From assembly GCA_963513935.1 (NCBI GenBank), contig OY740769.1, positions 109,285,762-109,349,761 of the forward strand: a stretch of DNA of 64,000 nucleotides, written 5' to 3'. Below the pieces are notes generated by a model that worked only from the letters and a program-made list of their open reading frames with translations, was not told where the DNA came from and ran no database searches. Of this stretch, positions 61,506 to 64,000 are shown piece after piece; within the stretch, counting starts at the first letter, position 1; the number at the start of each line of letters is the position of its first letter. The position numbers and the translations under genes are program-made. Source of the DNA: Aphrophora alni. Taxonomy: Eukaryota > Arthropoda > Insecta > Hemiptera > Aphrophoridae.

Positions 61506-63407
61506 TTAGCCCTTAATGCACTTGTCACATAGGAATGCCTCTGGTGAATCCGCTGCACTACACAACGAATGCACCCAAATGCCACAGCCTGTACATCGGT
61601 ACCATATTTCTCCATCTTGACCAAACTCACCACATACAAAGCATGTATTTTCATTTTCAGTTCCTGGTAAATCATCCATTTCATCATCGTCACAAAGAAT
61701 TCTTTCGTCAATAGGCCCATTTGCATCTTCATCGTCGGAGTCTGAGAAGTCTTTCTTAATCTTCTTGTTTTTATTTTTCTTAGGCTTTAAGTTCTTTTTT
61801 TGAACCGCCTTCTCTTTTTTAATAGACTTTGTAGGCATTGGTAAATCTAACTGACGAAAAAGATCTTTTGTTCGTTTCTTTAGTTCTGCATTTTCTTTTT
61901 TTAATTCCTTGTTCTTCCTTTTTTCTGCTGCAATTTCTAACTCTTTCTTTTTAGGTGTTGACGTCAAAATCGACGATTTTTGCTTTTCCCTTGGTTTGAA
62001 TTTTGCAGGAGCAGAAGACGTTGATGGAAGGGGGATTAGGTCCTCAAATGTGACATTCAAAACTTGGTCACTGATCTCTGGCTGTGAGGATTGGTGCTCA
62101 GCACTGCTCAGTGCCACTGAAGCTGCTCCCCTGGTCTCTATTTCCACCTCGTCATTTTCAACAACTGGAAGAGTCAGGTTTGGTCCATCTAAAAGTGCAT
62201 CTGCAGCGCAATAGTCAACATCAGAAAAAATATTTGGGTTTAAAGGGTGAATACCAGTTACTTTAAAACCCGACACAGCAACTCCAACGGTTGCCACTCT
62301 TGAATATGCATGGTTAAAAAGACCTGCTAATTCATACGGGGTAATTCTTACCAGCCTCTCGGATTTCATGTACCGGTCACACTCTGCTTTAAATGCCCCT
62401 TTAAGGGGTGAATAAAACGTAACGTCGAGAGGCTGAAGTCGGTGGGAGCAGTGCGGAGGTAATGACACTATGGTGACTCCATTGGCCTTACATATATCAT
62501 AAGCCTCTAGAGTTGTACGGCTGTTGTGATTGTCTAATATTAATAGTGTTGGATTATCCACAGTCGATTTTGTATTATGTACAAAATGTTTAAGCCAGGT
62601 TGCAAATAGGCCTTCGTTTGTCCAGCCCTTAGGGGAACATTCATATATGGCACATGGTGGACCATCCTTTTTCAGCAAGGGACTCATCCTTTTGCGCGGA
62701 TAAATAAACATCGGGGGTACAAAATTTCCCGCCGCACTCATCGCACACATTACCGTAACAAGTTTACCCCGCTCCCAACTCGTAACGGATCCTACTCTTT
62801 TTTTACCTTTTGTAGCCAAAATGGTACCAGGTTCTTGAACGGTAGTGATTCCGGTCTCGTCTGCATTGTATATGCGATCTGCTGAATATATAGTTTTCCC
62901 ATAAACCTGTTCTAAATTATCAAAAAATATTTTTACATTTTCACGGCTAAAAGCAGTAGCTCTGTTGATACTCGTGGCTTCGGGTTTTCTGGTAGCCACA
63001 GAGGGATTCCGTTTCAAGAAATTATATAGCCAGTCTCGGCCTGCCAAACGCTCATTTTGTGGGAATCTGTGAGGTATATTATTTTTCTCCGCGAACTCGT
63101 AAGCCACTCGCCTTACTTCATGAGTTGACAATCCATAGAAAATATTAGACAAATATTTGATTCTGGTAGCTAGAGCCTCTTCTTGTTCCAAGGAAAAGGT
63201 GCTGTTGCGCCCTAACATAGGTTTTGTCTGTTTAGACTTTTGTTTACGCTCTTGAAGAGTGCTGAATGGAATTTTAAATAGTTTGCTAGCTGCATTTATT
63301 GATGATCCATTTTCTATTGCTTTCAAAGCTTCTTTTAGGGTTTCTTCCCCCCAGCTCCCCCTGGTAGTCTTACGTTTATAGTTTCTTGGCATCTGCAACA
63401 GATCCAT
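61506..63407 (-). CDS. Pogo-type DDE transposase with C-terminal PHD-like finger, intact ORF
   Basis: The 633-codon frame has no stops. Residues about 8-60 form a psq/CENP-B HTH (GSWGEETLKEALKAIENGSS), about 70-140 a second CENP-B HTH and about 175-360 the DDE_1 core. The catalytic aspartates are in NADETGI, LILDNHNSR and LQPLDVTF, spaced DD35D. A Lys/Glu-rich coiled-coil-like stretch at about 490-560 precedes a C4HC3 finger at 589-630 (CFVCGEF, YRCTGCGIWVHSLC, LCDKC). Family role: excision and TA-targeted insertion of the element in the nucleus. The PHD-like finger may bind histone tails (inference). The start could instead be Met 6 (63392), which opens MPRNYKRKT and directly follows a TTGCAG acceptor-like site. 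Activity is untested. Confidence 0.9.
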   Translation of the reverse strand: MDLLQMPRNYKRKTTRGSWGEETLKEALKAIENGSSINAASKLFKIPFSTLQERKQKSKQTKPMLGRNSTFSLEQEEALATRIKYLSNIFYGLSTHEVRRVAYEFAEKNNIPHRFPQNERLAGRDWLYNFLKRNPSVATRKPEATSINRATAFSRENVKIFFDNLEQVYGKTIYSADRIYNADETGITTVQEPGTILATKGKKRVGSVTSWERGKLVTVMCAMSAAGNFVPPMFIYPRKRMSPLLKKDGPPCAIYECSPKGWTNEGLFATWLKHFVHNTKSTVDNPTLLILDNHNSRTTLEAYDICKANGVTIVSLPPHCSHRLQPLDVTFYSPLKGAFKAECDRYMKSERLVRITPYELAGLFNHAYSRVATVGVAVSGFKVTGIHPLNPNIFSDVDYCAADALLDGPNLTLPVVENDEVEIETRGAASVALSSAEHQSSQPEISDQVLNVTFEDLIPLPSTSSAPAKFKPREKQKSSILTSTPKKKELEIAAEKRKNKELKKENAELKKRTKDLFRQLDLPMPTKSIKKEKAVQKKNLKPKKNKNKKIKKDFSDSDDEDANGPIDERILCDDDEMDDLPGTENENTCFVCGEFGQDGEIWYRCTGCGIWVHSLCSAADSPEAFLCDKCIKG

Positions 63408-63902
63408 AAAATGTATTAGGCCTAACGTAAAAAAAATATATTATTTGGCTTATTATAGTTTTACCGTCTGTTTGGGGGAGCGCCGGTAAGCTACTGCCAT
63501 TACCCCATCGTGATCTACCGGGATTACCCAAAAGGTCTGGTTAACGAAAACTAACCTAAAGGCCCTAACAGAAATGTTAAAACTATACGAATACTACATT
63601 AAATTGAAGCTAACAAAATATACCACATATGGTATTTGTAACAATAATTGAATTTAAAAGCAAATGGTACTTACAATGAGTTGAAAACAGGCAAAAATTA
63701 GAATAAACACATCCTGAAAATTCAGAGCGTCGTCAAACCAAAACTACTGACTCGGTAATGGCGGCGTTTGCAATTTTAGTTCACCAGAACGCCACTATAT
63801 CGCAGCACCCATCAGACATTGAAAGAATATTGTCAGAATGGCAATACACAACCTACCGGGGCTACCTGACTACCGGGATTCCCCCATTCCCCCCTATCTT
63901 CT

Positions 63903-63903
<1 letters not shown>

Positions 63904-63953
<50 letters not shown>
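63904..63953. repeat. Poly(T) tract, 50 T
   Basis: An uninterrupted T run starting 8 bp beyond the right TA of the pogo element. Confidence 0.95.
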
Positions 63954-63957
<4 letters not shown>

Positions 63958-64000
63958 AAAAGTTGTAAAATAACCCTTAAGTGATCGTTTTAACTTTTAT

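Larger units (their letters stand above)
60957..63894 (-). mobile_element. Apparently complete pogo-family transposon
   Basis: The 24-bp terminal repeats match at 22 positions: GGGGAGAATGGGGGAATGCC-GGTA (60957-60980) and, reverse complemented, GGGGGGAATGGGGGAATCCC-GGTA (63871-63894). TA flanks both sides (60955-60956, 63895-63896). Inner repeats also pair: TGGGGTAATGACAGTAG (61160-61176) with the complement of CTACTGCCATTACCCCA (63491-63507). CCGGTA-type motifs recur near both ends. It contains one intact transposase gene. Confidence 0.92.

Noticed and set aside
61909..62266. Plus-strand frames inside the pogo transposase gene
   Set aside because: Antisense shadows of the intact transposase.

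Overview
The window looks like AT-rich nuclear DNA from a large-genome insect. A hemipteran is my guess, but only from the general repeat style, which is weak evidence. Introns are long with GT-AG borders, insect-type transposons are abundant, and one gene encodes a cuticle/silk-like YGPP-repeat secreted protein. There are no bacterial-style operons, rRNA genes or CRISPR arrays.

Layout. (1) 1-2336: a decayed Tigger/jerky-type transposon, minus strand, cut by the left window edge. (2) 2405-37526, plus strand: 23 consecutive exons of a neurobeachin-like (NBEAL) BEACH-family gene. All 22 internal junctions keep the reading frame, giving about 1,208 codons (ConA-like domain, alpha-solenoid, acidic serine-rich linker, further helical region). 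The 5' exons lie left of the window. The PH-BEACH-WD40 end is not visible to the right. (3) The NBEAL introns hold a hAT MITE inside a small tandem array, non-LTR retrotransposon remnants, a long-TIR Tc1/mariner remnant, a Tigger deletion derivative and several hairpin (foldback) repeats. (4) 37.5-41.3 kb: a tRNA-like tandem repeat and a nearly perfect 369-bp palindrome. (5) 41362-54014, minus strand: a complete two-exon gene for a secreted YGPP/YGAP-repeat protein of about 642 residues, whose signal peptide is split by a 10.7-kb intron. (6) 54-60.9 kb: mostly non-coding, with one unrecognised exon-like open frame on the minus strand (56387-56653) and a 154-bp triplication. (7) 60957-63894: an apparently intact pogo-family transposon with matched TIRs, TA duplications, a 633-codon transposase and a C-terminal PHD-like finger.

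The most unusual signal is a set of hairpin repeats that share a motif shaped like a hammerhead ribozyme core: CUGANGA, a short hairpin, GAAA, then a self-complementary ACNNGU-type stem III. At three unrelated copies (about 8.27, 30.0 and 40.06 kb) stem I and stem II differ in sequence but keep pairing, as expected if the RNA fold is or was selected. Cleavage activity cannot be shown from sequence alone.

The two host genes run toward each other or are nested. If NBEAL continues past 64000, the YGPP gene lies inside a very large NBEAL intron on the opposite strand. If not, the scaffold may join unrelated segments near 37.5-41 kb.
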